Source: an uncultured Ellagibacter sp. (GTDB lineage Bacteria; Actinomycetota; Coriobacteriia; Coriobacteriales; Eggerthellaceae). Taken from it: a DNA stretch of 64,000 bases. Positions 42,728 to 51,169 of the stretch are shown here, one piece after another. The stretch lies in NCBI RefSeq assembly GCF_934617235.1, contig NZ_CAKTTZ010000001.1, positions 1 to 64,000 of the forward strand. Direction: 5' to 3'. How positions within the stretch are numbered: the first letter of the stretch is position 1; each line of letters starts with the position of its first letter. The notes under the pieces were generated by a model, which made no database searches, was not told where the DNA came from, and worked only from the letters and a program-made list of their open reading frames with translations. The position numbers and the translations under genes are program-made.

Positions 42728-43549
42728 CTAACGAGCGCAATACGGCGTGAAGCCGAAGTGCTCCTGAAGCGCCACGGAAACCGCAAAATCATTCTCGAGC
42801 GGCGTCTTCTCACTCGCGCCGAATTCGCGCACATTCAACATCCCACGGCCGATGCTCTTGAAGCCGGAAGCCGTGCGAATGTTCGCCATTACGGTATCGC
42901 GGAACACAGTCCCACGCTGTGAGCAGGCAAGATTCAGCGCATCAAAATCGATATCCTCAACGGTGGCGAGGCAGAACTCAAGTTCGGTCTGGCGCCTCGA
43001 CGGGCCCTCATCGCCGTACAAATCACGCTTCGCCTGCGAAATCCGATCGATGGCCCACCAATGCTCGTCGATGCGGCGCGGAATGTACACCTCACCGCGA
43101 ATCGTCTGCTCGCGCTCATCGTCGATAACGAGGGAACCCGCAGGAAGAGGGCCGCCGAACCCGACATCGACCGAGAGCAGCTCCCCGTCGAGGGAGACAA
43201 GCATACCCCGGTGGTTGATCGGCATGCGTCCCTCTCTGCCACGAACAGCCCTGCTAAGGCAAGGGCGCACGTCGAAGCCCACCGAGCGAAGCAGCAGCTC
43301 GAACAGCTTGTTCAGCTCGAAGCAAAATCCACCATGGCGATCGACGACAATCTTGCGATAAAGGTCGTCCGTCTCAAGTGAGGGCGTTTCCCCGACCGCA
43401 ACCAGATCGGCAGTCTCAAAGGGAACGCTGCACTGATGCGCATACACCAGCTCGTCGAGCGTTTCCTGGCATATCGAGACCTCGCCTTCCCACCCGATTC
43501 TCGCCAGATATGCCGAAGTCATGGCGTCGCTAGGCATTTCGACTATCAT
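42728..43549 (-). CDS. nat: Arylamine N-acetyltransferase
   Basis: Transfers acetyl from acetyl-CoA to aromatic amines and hydrazines (273 aa, normal length). The Cys-His-Asp triad is visible: Cys76 in RHGGFCFELN, His113 in INHRGMLVS, Asp128 in SVDVGFGG. AAGGAGG lies six bases before the ATG at 43549. In gut bacteria such enzymes act on drugs such as 5-aminosalicylate; the native substrate is unknown. Divergent from a small unknown gene. Confidence 0.95.
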   Translation of the reverse strand: MIVEMPSDAMTSAYLARIGWEGEVSICQETLDELVYAHQCSVPFETADLVAVGETPSLETDDLYRKIVVDRHGGFCFELNKLFELLLRSVGFDVRPCLSRAVRGREGRMPINHRGMLVSLDGELLSVDVGFGGPLPAGSLVIDDEREQTIRGEVYIPRRIDEHWWAIDRISQAKRDLYGDEGPSRRQTELEFCLATVEDIDFDALNLACSQRGTVFRDTVMANIRTASGFKSIGRGMLNVREFGASEKTPLENDFAVSVALQEHFGFTPYCAR

Positions 43550-43634
43550 AGGAACCTCCTTCGCGAACCGCGCGTTTTCCATCGGTTCCATGATACTAGA
43601 GCGAGCCGCATATCGGCTACACTCCAATTGAGTG

Positions 43635-43662
43635 TTGACTTACTTGTGCCGCAGCGTATCTT
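43635..43662 (+). promoter_or_regulatory. Promoter for unknown gene 43681-44160
   Basis: TTGACT at 43635-43640 and TATCTT at 43657-43662 with a 16-base spacer lie 18 bases before the start codon, so the leader is very short. Confidence 0.55.
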
Positions 43663-43680
43663 TCTTATCAGGAGCACACT

Positions 43681-44160
43681 ATGAAGCCGAAGGGGGACAC
43701 CATGGGATCCTACGAACGCGAACAGCAGATGATAGCCGAGAATACGGCGTCTCGAGGGGAAACCGCGCGCCGGTATTTCGCGGAGCTCGATGCCCAGCTC
43801 AACGAGGAGACCTCGCATCTCTCGCATCGACCCGATTACTCGAAAACGCTCTTCGCCCCAGAAAATGACGATATCTACCGCGAGTTCTGCGCGTTCGTCG
43901 ACCTTCCTGAGCCGCGTCATTTCGACGATATCGAAGACCCGATCTCCGTCGATGGGCGCACTGCTGCCGACGTCTACTTCGCCATGAAATCGAAGAACGA
44001 CCGCATCGTCGCCATCGACGGCGCGGCAGTCTATAACATGCTCGTGAAGCTTCGCACACAGCCCGAAATCGCCAACAAGGTGCTCAACTTCCGTCCCACC
44101 TGCTACCAGGGAGGATGCGGCTCAAAGGACGCTGGCTTCGACCTGGGATACTACGACTAG
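43681..44160 (+). CDS. Hypothetical protein
   Basis: Protein of 159 residues without a family I recognise. It is soluble, acidic in the first half (REQQMIAENTASRGETARRYFAELDAQL), and ends with a Cys-bearing segment TCYQGGCGSKDAGFDLGYYD. AGGAGC stands before the ATG; a second ATG eight codons in is possible. Codon use is like its neighbours. It is transcribed alone and divergent from the N-acetyltransferase gene, so a shared signal is possible. Confidence 0.7.
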   Translation: MKPKGDTMGSYEREQQMIAENTASRGETARRYFAELDAQLNEETSHLSHRPDYSKTLFAPENDDIYREFCAFVDLPEPRHFDDIEDPISVDGRTAADVYFAMKSKNDRIVAIDGAAVYNMLVKLRTQPEIANKVLNFRPTCYQGGCGSKDAGFDLGYYD

Positions 44161-44276
44161 GGAATGCACCGCGCGATTGAGGAGGCGAAAGCTCAAAATC
44201 AGAAGCATCGCGGCATTATGGGGCGGGAATCCCCTCGATGCCTCGCTCTGACGCCGCGAGAGGCGCGCGGTAACTC

Positions 44277-44304
44277 ACGGGCGCGAGGCCATCCCCGCGC
44301 CCGT
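44277..44304. repeat. Perfect 9-bp hairpin downstream of unknown gene
   Basis: ACGGGCGCG and its complement flank a 10-nt centre. It lies about 115 bases past the stop at 44160 and lacks a T-run; it may be a 3'-end stabilising hairpin. The rest of the 254-base gap shows nothing definite. Confidence 0.45.
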
Positions 44305-44414
44305 TCCATAACAAAGCCGCGCGATTCGTCCCACAATTCCCGCACCGCCCAAGCGAACCCCCGCGCATCGCATACTTAAACGAAAGCACACGCCACCCTA
44401 CCCAAGGAGGTCGC

Positions 44415-45494
44415 ATGCAAACAAGCAATGCGCTTTTGCTCGATATCGTAGGCGCCCCCCGAACCCGTTTCGTCATCCCCCCTTATCAGCGGGCATATTC
44501 GTGGAAGCGCCGCCAATGTGAGGAGCTTTGGCTCGACATTTTCCGCGCCGCACGGTCCGCCTCACAGCACTTCGTGGGAACGCTTCTCTACGCCCCCGAG
44601 AAAAGCGACGCAAACGGCAACGCCCGCTTCTCCATCGTGGACGGCCAGCAGCGAGCAACGACCATCTCGCTCATCCTGATTGCACTCGTTCGGCACCTGA
44701 GGAATACGGGCACTTCCCTCGCCCACACCACGGCAGACGAAATCGAGGCGCACTACCTTTTGCTCGACGGCGACTCGAACCTTCCCGGCAAGCTTGTGCT
44801 TTCCCGGGGCGACCGTGCCTCCTTCTTCGACGCGCTGCGCGGGGCCACTCCCGACGCGATTGCCTCGGAGACCATTACGAACAACCTCGCGTTCTTCAGC
44901 GAGAAGATGGCAGAGCCCGACTTTGACGCCGACGCGCTCTGGCAGGGGCTCAACCTCCTTTCCGTCATCTTCGCCGAAGTCGAGAAAACGGAAAGCGCGC
45001 AGCCAATCTTCGAGAGCCTAAACTCCAAAGGCGCCCCTCTCACCACCGCTGACCTGGTGAGAAACTATCTTCTGCTTGCCGAAACGCACACGCAGCAAAC
45101 CTATCTCTACGACACATACTGGAGCATTATCGAGAGCCTGTTCGTGCCCGACCCCGGCTCCCTTCGCCTCGACAACGCGATTCAGGGCTGGTTATCGGTA
45201 AGGTTCCGAAAGGTTCGCGCGCATGGACCCGGCGAGGTTTACAGCGTCTTCAAGCGCTACGTCGAAGACGATTACACCGGCACAACCGAAGACCTTTTGC
45301 GGGAACTGCGCAACTTCTGCTTCGTTTGGGCGGAGAACTATCGCTATCACGCGGTGAAAAAATTCCGCACCATGGAATGGGCAATTAACGGTGCGCCCAC
45401 TTTGACCAGCGGATTCACTCGCCAAAAGGCTCACAACGAGACGTATGCGCAACGCGTTCGCGCCGAAATGCGCAATACGGACGCCACGCTTTAG
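44415..45494 (+). CDS. DUF262 protein lacking the DUF1524 nuclease half
   Basis: Protein of 359 residues with a DUF262 (GmrSD N-terminal, ParB-like NTPase) domain: RFVIPPYQRAYSWKRRQCEELW, the diagnostic VDGQQRATTI, and FESLNSKGAPLTTADLVRNYLL. In GmrSD-type restriction enzymes this domain is joined to a C-terminal DUF1524 His-Me nuclease, for a total of 550-700 residues; here the chain stops with no such motif. AAGGAGG precedes the ATG. An eleven-base gap separates it from a paralogue with the same layout, so the pair may form a heteromer. Role by family: DNA or modified-DNA recognition in phage defence. Confidence 0.85.
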   Translation: MQTSNALLLDIVGAPRTRFVIPPYQRAYSWKRRQCEELWLDIFRAARSASQHFVGTLLYAPEKSDANGNARFSIVDGQQRATTISLILIALVRHLRNTGTSLAHTTADEIEAHYLLLDGDSNLPGKLVLSRGDRASFFDALRGATPDAIASETITNNLAFFSEKMAEPDFDADALWQGLNLLSVIFAEVEKTESAQPIFESLNSKGAPLTTADLVRNYLLLAETHTQQTYLYDTYWSIIESLFVPDPGSLRLDNAIQGWLSVRFRKVRAHGPGEVYSVFKRYVEDDYTGTTEDLLRELRNFCFVWAENYRYHAVKKFRTMEWAINGAPTLTSGFTRQKAHNETYAQRVRAEMRNTDATL

Positions 45495-45504
45495 GAGGCA
45501 CGAT

Positions 45505-46554
45505 ATGAAAACGAAGCAGCGTGCGTTCCTCGATTATCTCGGCGAACCGAAGACGCGCTTCATCATCCCCGTTTACCAGCGCGTTTACACCTGGAGCGAC
45601 AAGCAATGCGCGACGCTGTGGCGCGATTGCGTCCGCGCGGGCGAAGCGCAAAGCGAGCATTTCATCGGGACGGTGCTCTACTCATCCGACCCGGAGCTGA
45701 CAAGCGAGGAGACGAGGGCGATCGACATCATCGACGGACAGCAGCGCACGGCAACGATCTCGCTGCTCATCGCCGCATTGGCCGACTATCTGGAAGAACA
45801 GGGGTTGACTCTCGAAGACGGCACCGATGCAGCTGGGCTTCGCGCGAGGTTCCTCTTTACGGACGGATCCCCCTCCGAGCCAATCCCGCGCAAGGAGAAG
45901 CTAACCCTCTCACGGCTCGATCGGGAAACCATGGCGGCAGTGCTCAACCACACCGACCCTCCCGAGGAGGATGACCTGTCGAAAAACGTCGTCTCCAACT
46001 ATCAGCGGTTCAGAGGATACCTGCAAGCCGAATCCGATGCGGAAACAATCTGGCAGGGTCTCAAGCAGCTGACCATCATCGCCGCCGAGGTCGAAGAAAG
46101 AGACCACCCCCAAACGGTTTTCGAGAGCCTGAACTCGAAGGGAATGCCGCTTACCACCGCAGACCTCGCGCGAAACCTCCTCTTCTCAGACGTCGAGTAC
46201 GAAGAGCAGGAACGACTCTACGACCACTACTGGAAGCCCATCGAGAACATGTTCTCGGGTGACGACGAAGATGACACGAGCATGAACGCCGCTCTGCGCG
46301 GATGGCTTGCCGTGAAAGCGCCGCGCTTGCGCAGCAGGGCAAGCGACGATGTCTACGACGCGCTCAAGGCGTTCCTGCAAACCGAAAATCGCGCATCGAC
46401 CGAGTCGTTGCTGCGCGGATTCATGGGCTTTTGCGAAACGTTCCGCGCGCGCACCCAATCTAAGGGAGCGAAAACCGCCGACATGCATACGACCTGGGGA
46501 ATCGGCGGAAGAACGAAGGGGCTGCCCGTTGATCGGAGCCTCTTCGGGGAATGA
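45505..46554 (+). CDS. Second DUF262 protein lacking a nuclease half
   Basis: Protein of 349 residues, a paralogue of the upstream gene: RFIIPVYQRVYTWSDKQCATLW, IDGQQRTATI and FESLNSKGMPLTTADLARNLLF. It also ends without a DUF1524 domain; the last 25 residues (about AKTADMHTTWGIGGRTKGLP) are unlike the first copy. AGGAGG stands before the ATG. The DGQQR motif is intact in both copies, so NTP use is probably kept. The next gene runs the other way. Confidence 0.85.
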   Translation: MKTKQRAFLDYLGEPKTRFIIPVYQRVYTWSDKQCATLWRDCVRAGEAQSEHFIGTVLYSSDPELTSEETRAIDIIDGQQRTATISLLIAALADYLEEQGLTLEDGTDAAGLRARFLFTDGSPSEPIPRKEKLTLSRLDRETMAAVLNHTDPPEEDDLSKNVVSNYQRFRGYLQAESDAETIWQGLKQLTIIAAEVEERDHPQTVFESLNSKGMPLTTADLARNLLFSDVEYEEQERLYDHYWKPIENMFSGDDEDDTSMNAALRGWLAVKAPRLRSRASDDVYDALKAFLQTENRASTESLLRGFMGFCETFRARTQSKGAKTADMHTTWGIGGRTKGLPVDRSLFGE

Positions 46555-46710
46555 GTCCAAACGAGGCAGGATGGCGACGTTCGACATCACAAGCGCACCG
46601 CCATCCCGATTCCGCCACACGCTCGCCTGCCGCCTGAGCACCGTCAGTCCGCCCTCGTGCCACGCGAGCTCGCGCACCCGACGCCGCAAGCGCACCGCCT
46701 GCCGACGTTC

Positions 46711-46989
46711 TTATGCAGGGTCGGCAGAGTTCAGCCTGATGGCGCACGCCTGTAGCTCGTCAACCAGCTCCATCGTGAGAGGCTCCGCGAGCTCCTCGCC
46801 CGCTTCCAGCTGAGCATCGAGCGCAAAGCAGCGCCTCGTGAATGCCTCGTTTTCGGCATCGAACATCTTGAGCTCGCGCGCAGCCCGAAAGCCATCTTCC
46901 ACATCGGTCGACTTCGCGATGCGCCACAAGAGCAGCGTCACCAGTCGAACCGATCCGCGAAATCGCTTGTCAACAGGCACTTCGGCCAT
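46711..46989 (-). CDS. Small hypothetical protein next to AAA/methyltransferase gene
   Basis: Protein of 92 residues, helical and charged, with no family I recognise. AAAGGGGG precedes the ATG. It lies about 95 bases after the MoxR-methyltransferase gene on the same strand, past a weak hairpin terminator, so it may be a last cistron of that operon or a separate gene. It converges with the second DUF262 gene. Confidence 0.65.
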   Translation of the reverse strand: MAEVPVDKRFRGSVRLVTLLLWRIAKSTDVEDGFRAARELKMFDAENEAFTRRCFALDAQLEAGEELAEPLTMELVDELQACAIRLNSADPA

Positions 46990-47007
46990 TATTGTCCCCC
47001 TTTATGC

Positions 47008-47049
47008 GAAAGGCGCCTGCCGAGCCGCAGCGGCCCGACAGGCGCCTGT
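47008..47049 (-). terminator. Weak terminator after MoxR-methyltransferase gene
   Basis: Perfect 9-bp arms (AGGCGCCTG and complement) with a 19-nt loop that can itself pair, followed on the minus strand by only TTTCGC. Read-through into the small gene at 46711-46989 is plausible. Confidence 0.55.
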
Positions 47050-47084
47050 ATCACCGTACAAGACATTGAACCCAGGCGCAAAGT

Positions 47085-49496
47085 TTAGCGCTTCTTGCGA
47101 ACATAGAGAGACACAGCCGTGAACTTCACGTTTTCGTCTCCTGCAACCTTCGGCACGCTATGTCCTTCCTTGTAGCCGCGATCTGCCTCAACCTCGAAGG
47201 ATTCTTCGACAGAAGGCGCTTCGAACCCTGCAGCCTCAAGCCACGCGACGTTTTCCCGCTCGGTTCGCGCCGCCTGTACGCTGTTGCCGATGGAGCGGGC
47301 CTCGTCCACAACTGAGTCCATGCGCGGTCGGTCGGCGAAAATGGTTTCCAAGATGAGCAGTCCGCCTGGCTTCAGGATGCGGCCGAACTCCCGAATCGCC
47401 TGCTCCTGATTGTAGAACAGTGTGATTACGTTATTCACGTAGATTGCATCGTAGACAGACGACCCGATACCCGCCCCGATCAGGTCCTCGGGGTAGGCGA
47501 CGCGGAATTCCATGTTGTTGTGCGACAGCCCGCTCTCGTGCCAAGCGCGGGCCATCCCGTCCTTCGCCTCCTCGATGTACGACGGGCTCCAGTCGACGCC
47601 CATCACCTCGCCGCCGTCACCGACCATGGAGCTGAGCTTGTACGCGCCGCGCCCGCGCCTGCAGCATACGTCGAGCACTTTCTTGCCCTTGAGTTCCTCG
47701 CGCGGTAGAAGCATCTTGCATACGCTCGCGAAGCCGTATTCGAACTGTTTCCCGCCATAGTGCTTCGCAAGGGCGCCTGCAGGAATATCCTTCTTCGGCG
47801 ACGTACCCTGGGAGTCCCCCTTCCCCGAAGGCGCAGGTGAGAAAGTCGCCGCGCCCCCAACACCGCCCATACTAGGCGCAGCCGCACTGCCTGCGACGCC
47901 ACCCGGCTCGCCCTTCGGCTTCGACCCGACGCGCAGCCCAACCGCACCGGGCTCGCCCACCTCGCGCTCTTCCGCCAGCGAGGCGTCGATCTCGGCAAGC
48001 TTGCTCACCCGCTCGGTCAAGCCCATGCGAGCCGCATCGACCTGAAGTTCCTGATTATGCTCGTAATACTTCTCGTTCCCATAGTGCGAAATGAAGCGTG
48101 TCGTCGGCTTGCGCGTGGTGAGCTCCGCCAAGAACACAAGCATCTCGCGGCTGCCAAGCGTCTCATCGATGAAGCCGAACGCGTTGTCCATGCGCTCGCT
48201 CGCCGCATCGACCAGGGGAGAAATCTTAGATACCTCGCTTTTATACGCGCGCTCGATGGCATGGAACGCCACGTCTCCCACAGTCGCCTTCTCGAGCATG
48301 CACTGCGCCGCAAATCCCTTCAGCAAGTTGATGACCAGGCGTTCCTTCCGAATGAACTTCCGCGACGCCGTGCTGGACTCAATCTTTCTCGTCAACTTGC
48401 GCTCGCGTTCTGCCACGCGGGGATTGAGCGCCTCGTCGATACTCGCGCCCGCAAGAAACTCGGATTTCGTCTCACGCAACAAGTCGCGCAGCTCCACAAC
48501 AACGCCTTCCTGGTCGAGCGCCTTCGAGCAATCCGCCGACAGCGTATCGAGCATCAGGCCCAGAAGCGCGACACGCTCATCGAACGGCGCCGCCTTCGCA
48601 CGATCCTTGATAGAAGGCGTCGCGGTTCCAGAAAGGATCGAACCCACCTGGTAATCGGAACGGTACTTCTCGAACAGCGAGTAGTACACCGTGAACTGGT
48701 CGGATATGTCGTCGTCGCGCAGGAACTGCACGAACAGATCGCGATTCACCGGCTTGCCCATCTCCTCGTACAGCGAGATGACCTTGGCCAAGTCTTCCCA
48801 ACCGCGGGCGGTCACAAACGACTTGCCACCGCCCGGCCGCGACTCAACCTTGTAGAAGCAGTCTTTCTTCGCTTCGAGGAACGTGGTCACCGCAGGATGA
48901 AGGCCCGCTTCGGAAGCGTAGGTTTTCCACGCGCCGTAATCGGGCTCGACGTCGATCTCACGCAGGCGGTCAAGCGTCACGATGTCGAACTCGTGCACCG
49001 AGCGGTTGTACTCGGGCGGGTTTCCCGCGCACACGATGACCCAACCTTCCGGTACCTTATGCTTACCGAACGTCTTGAACTGCAGGAACTGGAGCATCGA
49101 GGGGTAGAGCGTTTCCGACACGCAGTTAATCTCGTCAAGGAACAGGATGCCCTCGCGCAGCCCCGTGCGCTCCATGTAATCGTAAATCGCCGCGATGATC
49201 TCGGACATCGTGTACTCGGAGGCGTCGTATTCTCGCCCCTCGAATTCCCGATGCTCGATGCGGGGAAGGCCAAGCGCACTTTGACGCGTATGGTGCGTCA
49301 TGGAATACGACACAATGCCGATACCCAGTTCGCGAGCGACTTGTTCCATGATGGCGGTCTTGCCGATACCCGGTGCTCCCACCAGGAAAATCGGCCGCTG
49401 ATGCACAGAGGCGATCGAGAACAGCCCTGCGTCATCCCGCTTCAAATATGCCTCAACAGTATCTTTCACCTGCTGTTTTGCCGAGACGATATTCAT
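47085..49496 (-). CDS. MoxR-type AAA ATPase fused to a methyltransferase
   Basis: Protein of 803 residues. The N-terminal half is a MoxR AAA+ ATPase: Walker A GAPGIGKT (about 40-47), Walker B ILFLDEIN, sensor region VIVCAGNPPEYN. A helical lid and extension run to about 530. A Gly/Pro/Ser linker (about 535-600) joins a class I SAM-dependent methyltransferase-like domain, with the motif I region KVLDVCCRRGRGAYKL, the acidic VMGVDWSP and YDAIYVNNVI. The motif I reading (CCRRGRG) departs from the usual Gly-rich loop. I chose the ATG at 49496 (GGATGGGA upstream). It is third in a run with a vWA and an LRR gene. Confidence 0.88.
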   Translation of the reverse strand: MNIVSAKQQVKDTVEAYLKRDDAGLFSIASVHQRPIFLVGAPGIGKTAIMEQVARELGIGIVSYSMTHHTRQSALGLPRIEHREFEGREYDASEYTMSEIIAAIYDYMERTGLREGILFLDEINCVSETLYPSMLQFLQFKTFGKHKVPEGWVIVCAGNPPEYNRSVHEFDIVTLDRLREIDVEPDYGAWKTYASEAGLHPAVTTFLEAKKDCFYKVESRPGGGKSFVTARGWEDLAKVISLYEEMGKPVNRDLFVQFLRDDDISDQFTVYYSLFEKYRSDYQVGSILSGTATPSIKDRAKAAPFDERVALLGLMLDTLSADCSKALDQEGVVVELRDLLRETKSEFLAGASIDEALNPRVAERERKLTRKIESSTASRKFIRKERLVINLLKGFAAQCMLEKATVGDVAFHAIERAYKSEVSKISPLVDAASERMDNAFGFIDETLGSREMLVFLAELTTRKPTTRFISHYGNEKYYEHNQELQVDAARMGLTERVSKLAEIDASLAEEREVGEPGAVGLRVGSKPKGEPGGVAGSAAAPSMGGVGGAATFSPAPSGKGDSQGTSPKKDIPAGALAKHYGGKQFEYGFASVCKMLLPREELKGKKVLDVCCRRGRGAYKLSSMVGDGGEVMGVDWSPSYIEEAKDGMARAWHESGLSHNNMEFRVAYPEDLIGAGIGSSVYDAIYVNNVITLFYNQEQAIREFGRILKPGGLLILETIFADRPRMDSVVDEARSIGNSVQAARTERENVAWLEAAGFEAPSVEESFEVEADRGYKEGHSVPKVAGDENVKFTAVSLYVRKKR

Positions 49497-49523
49497 AGTT
49501 CCCATCCTTTCGCGCGCCCGCAG

Positions 49524-51161
49524 CTAGCGGATGCCTTGGCTTTTGAACCGACTTATGCCCGCCTCGTCGATGACGACCTTCATCGCCCAGGGCGGCACCG
49601 GCGGAAGGTCTCGCCCCCCTTCGTCCATGAACACGAAGGCCGTGTCGTAATCGGGCGGCTTCTCGGGAAAGCTCCCTAAGCCGTCCGTGAAGTAGATAAG
49701 CCCCTTCATCTCGGTCAGCTCGCCGCGGTCGCGCAGCGTCTCGACGTAGTCGAAAACCGGTCGGAAGTCGGTCCCGCCGAATCCCCTGATGACAAAGTCC
49801 TTCATGAGTTTGTCAACCTCGGCAATGTCGGTAATACGCGTGTCGCACTGCACGCGCGCGTCGCACTGCACGATGTGCACGTTGACCTCGGTAGTGTAAG
49901 TTTCCGATTCCTTCAGGATATCGAACGTGTGCTGGATGAAACGGCGCACCAAATCGCCCCGCACCGAGCCCGACGTATCAATCGCGATCACGAATTCGCG
50001 CACGCGATCGGCTTCCTTGTATTCAAGCGGCTCGACAAGCGGCATGTTTCCGTAGAGCTCCATGCCGTAGGTGTAGTAGATGTAGTCGAATTCGTCCTGG
50101 TTAAGCAGCATTTCCTCATTCATCGTCATGAACTTGCGCAGGAATTCCGTGTAGTTATACACCTTGCGGTTCGCCACGGCCAGATGCTGCATCAGACTAT
50201 CCGATTCGCGGCCCCATTCCTTCGAGAACGTCTCGAGGTTCATCTCGATTTCCTTCGAGATTTCCTCCCATTCCCGTTCGGCCTCGTCGTCTTCGGAATG
50301 GTCGCGTTCGGTCTCTTCGCCATCTGCCAAAGCGGGCTCGACACTTTCCCCCGGCTCAGCATCATTGTCGTCGATTTCGTCTTCGACCTGCTCAGCCTGG
50401 ATATCTTCCTTTTTGCCGTTATCCTCCAACGGCTCATCGGTGCCACCGGCAGACTCAAGCTCCATGTCATCGGACTCGGGCGCTTCGCCGGAATCGCGCT
50501 CGCTCACCTCTTCCGGCGTCTGCGCATCACGGCGCTCGACAGGCGCATCGTCATCAATGTTCGCCGGCCACGCCGAGTGGTCGTCCCTCTCGAACAGCGC
50601 GAACCAATCGTTGAGCGTCGAGCGGCCCATCCCGAGATGCTGCTGCCCCGAAGGCGTAAGAACCATGGCTTCCACCAGGTCATACACCTTATTGGGAAGA
50701 AGGCTGCCCGTGATCATCTTTATCCTGTCGAGCGCCTCGGTCCTCGCCGCATCATCTGGAGAGGCGAAGCGCCCCGCACACATATCAAGCGCCACGCTTT
50801 CCGCGATGATATCGCACGTCAGATTCCATGCCTGTCGATTGCGATGATCCTTGTCGAACATATGGCGGAAAACACAGTGCATCACCATATGCAGATAGTC
50901 GCGAATGAGCTCGTCGAAGCCTTCCTCGAAACGCGCGATCACGCGCGGGGGGTCATAAGCAACCCGACGGGCATCGGTGGTCAGAGGGTAACGCGTCCCC
51001 GCGCGAACCGGCAGGTTCTCCATGCGCCAAAGCGCCATGTCGAGGAAGCGGAACTTCAACATAAGCTGGACACGGCATTCGTCGAGAATGTCTCGGGCAA
51101 GCTCATCTTCGCGCGCACGACGCGCAAGCTTCGCGTCGGCTATCGTCTCGTGCGCCGCCAT
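49524..51161 (-). CDS. DUF2201-type vWA-like protein with degenerate metallopeptidase domain
   Basis: Protein of 545 residues. The N-terminal DUF2201-type peptidase-like domain (about 1-180) has HMVMHCVFRHM where the family reads HExxHxxxxH, so the catalytic Glu is missing. A highly acidic linker (about 205-305, mostly Glu/Asp) follows, and a C-terminal vWA-like domain starts at FVIAIDTSGSVRGD, where DTSGS is an intact MIDAS-type motif, with GGTDFRPVFDYV and FTDGLGSFP as later metal-site loops. vWA proteins of this sort are partners and substrates of MoxR ATPases. Its ribosome site overlaps the LRR stop codon and the gap to the AAA gene is 27 bases, so the three are one operon. Confidence 0.88.
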   Translation of the reverse strand: MAAHETIADAKLARRAREDELARDILDECRVQLMLKFRFLDMALWRMENLPVRAGTRYPLTTDARRVAYDPPRVIARFEEGFDELIRDYLHMVMHCVFRHMFDKDHRNRQAWNLTCDIIAESVALDMCAGRFASPDDAARTEALDRIKMITGSLLPNKVYDLVEAMVLTPSGQQHLGMGRSTLNDWFALFERDDHSAWPANIDDDAPVERRDAQTPEEVSERDSGEAPESDDMELESAGGTDEPLEDNGKKEDIQAEQVEDEIDDNDAEPGESVEPALADGEETERDHSEDDEAEREWEEISKEIEMNLETFSKEWGRESDSLMQHLAVANRKVYNYTEFLRKFMTMNEEMLLNQDEFDYIYYTYGMELYGNMPLVEPLEYKEADRVREFVIAIDTSGSVRGDLVRRFIQHTFDILKESETYTTEVNVHIVQCDARVQCDTRITDIAEVDKLMKDFVIRGFGGTDFRPVFDYVETLRDRGELTEMKGLIYFTDGLGSFPEKPPDYDTAFVFMDEGGRDLPPVPPWAMKVVIDEAGISRFKSQGIR

Positions 51162-51169
51162 GCCACCCC

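Noticed and set aside
42352..42834. Minus-strand frame of 160 codons across the tRNA region
   Set aside because: It overlaps tRNA-Val and its terminator and the end of the N-acetyltransferase gene; no ribosome site.
46555..46710. Remnant of a DUF1524 nuclease domain after the second DUF262 gene
   Set aside because: I looked in all frames for the HNH-type His-Asn pattern and found none; the stretch is a plain convergent gap.
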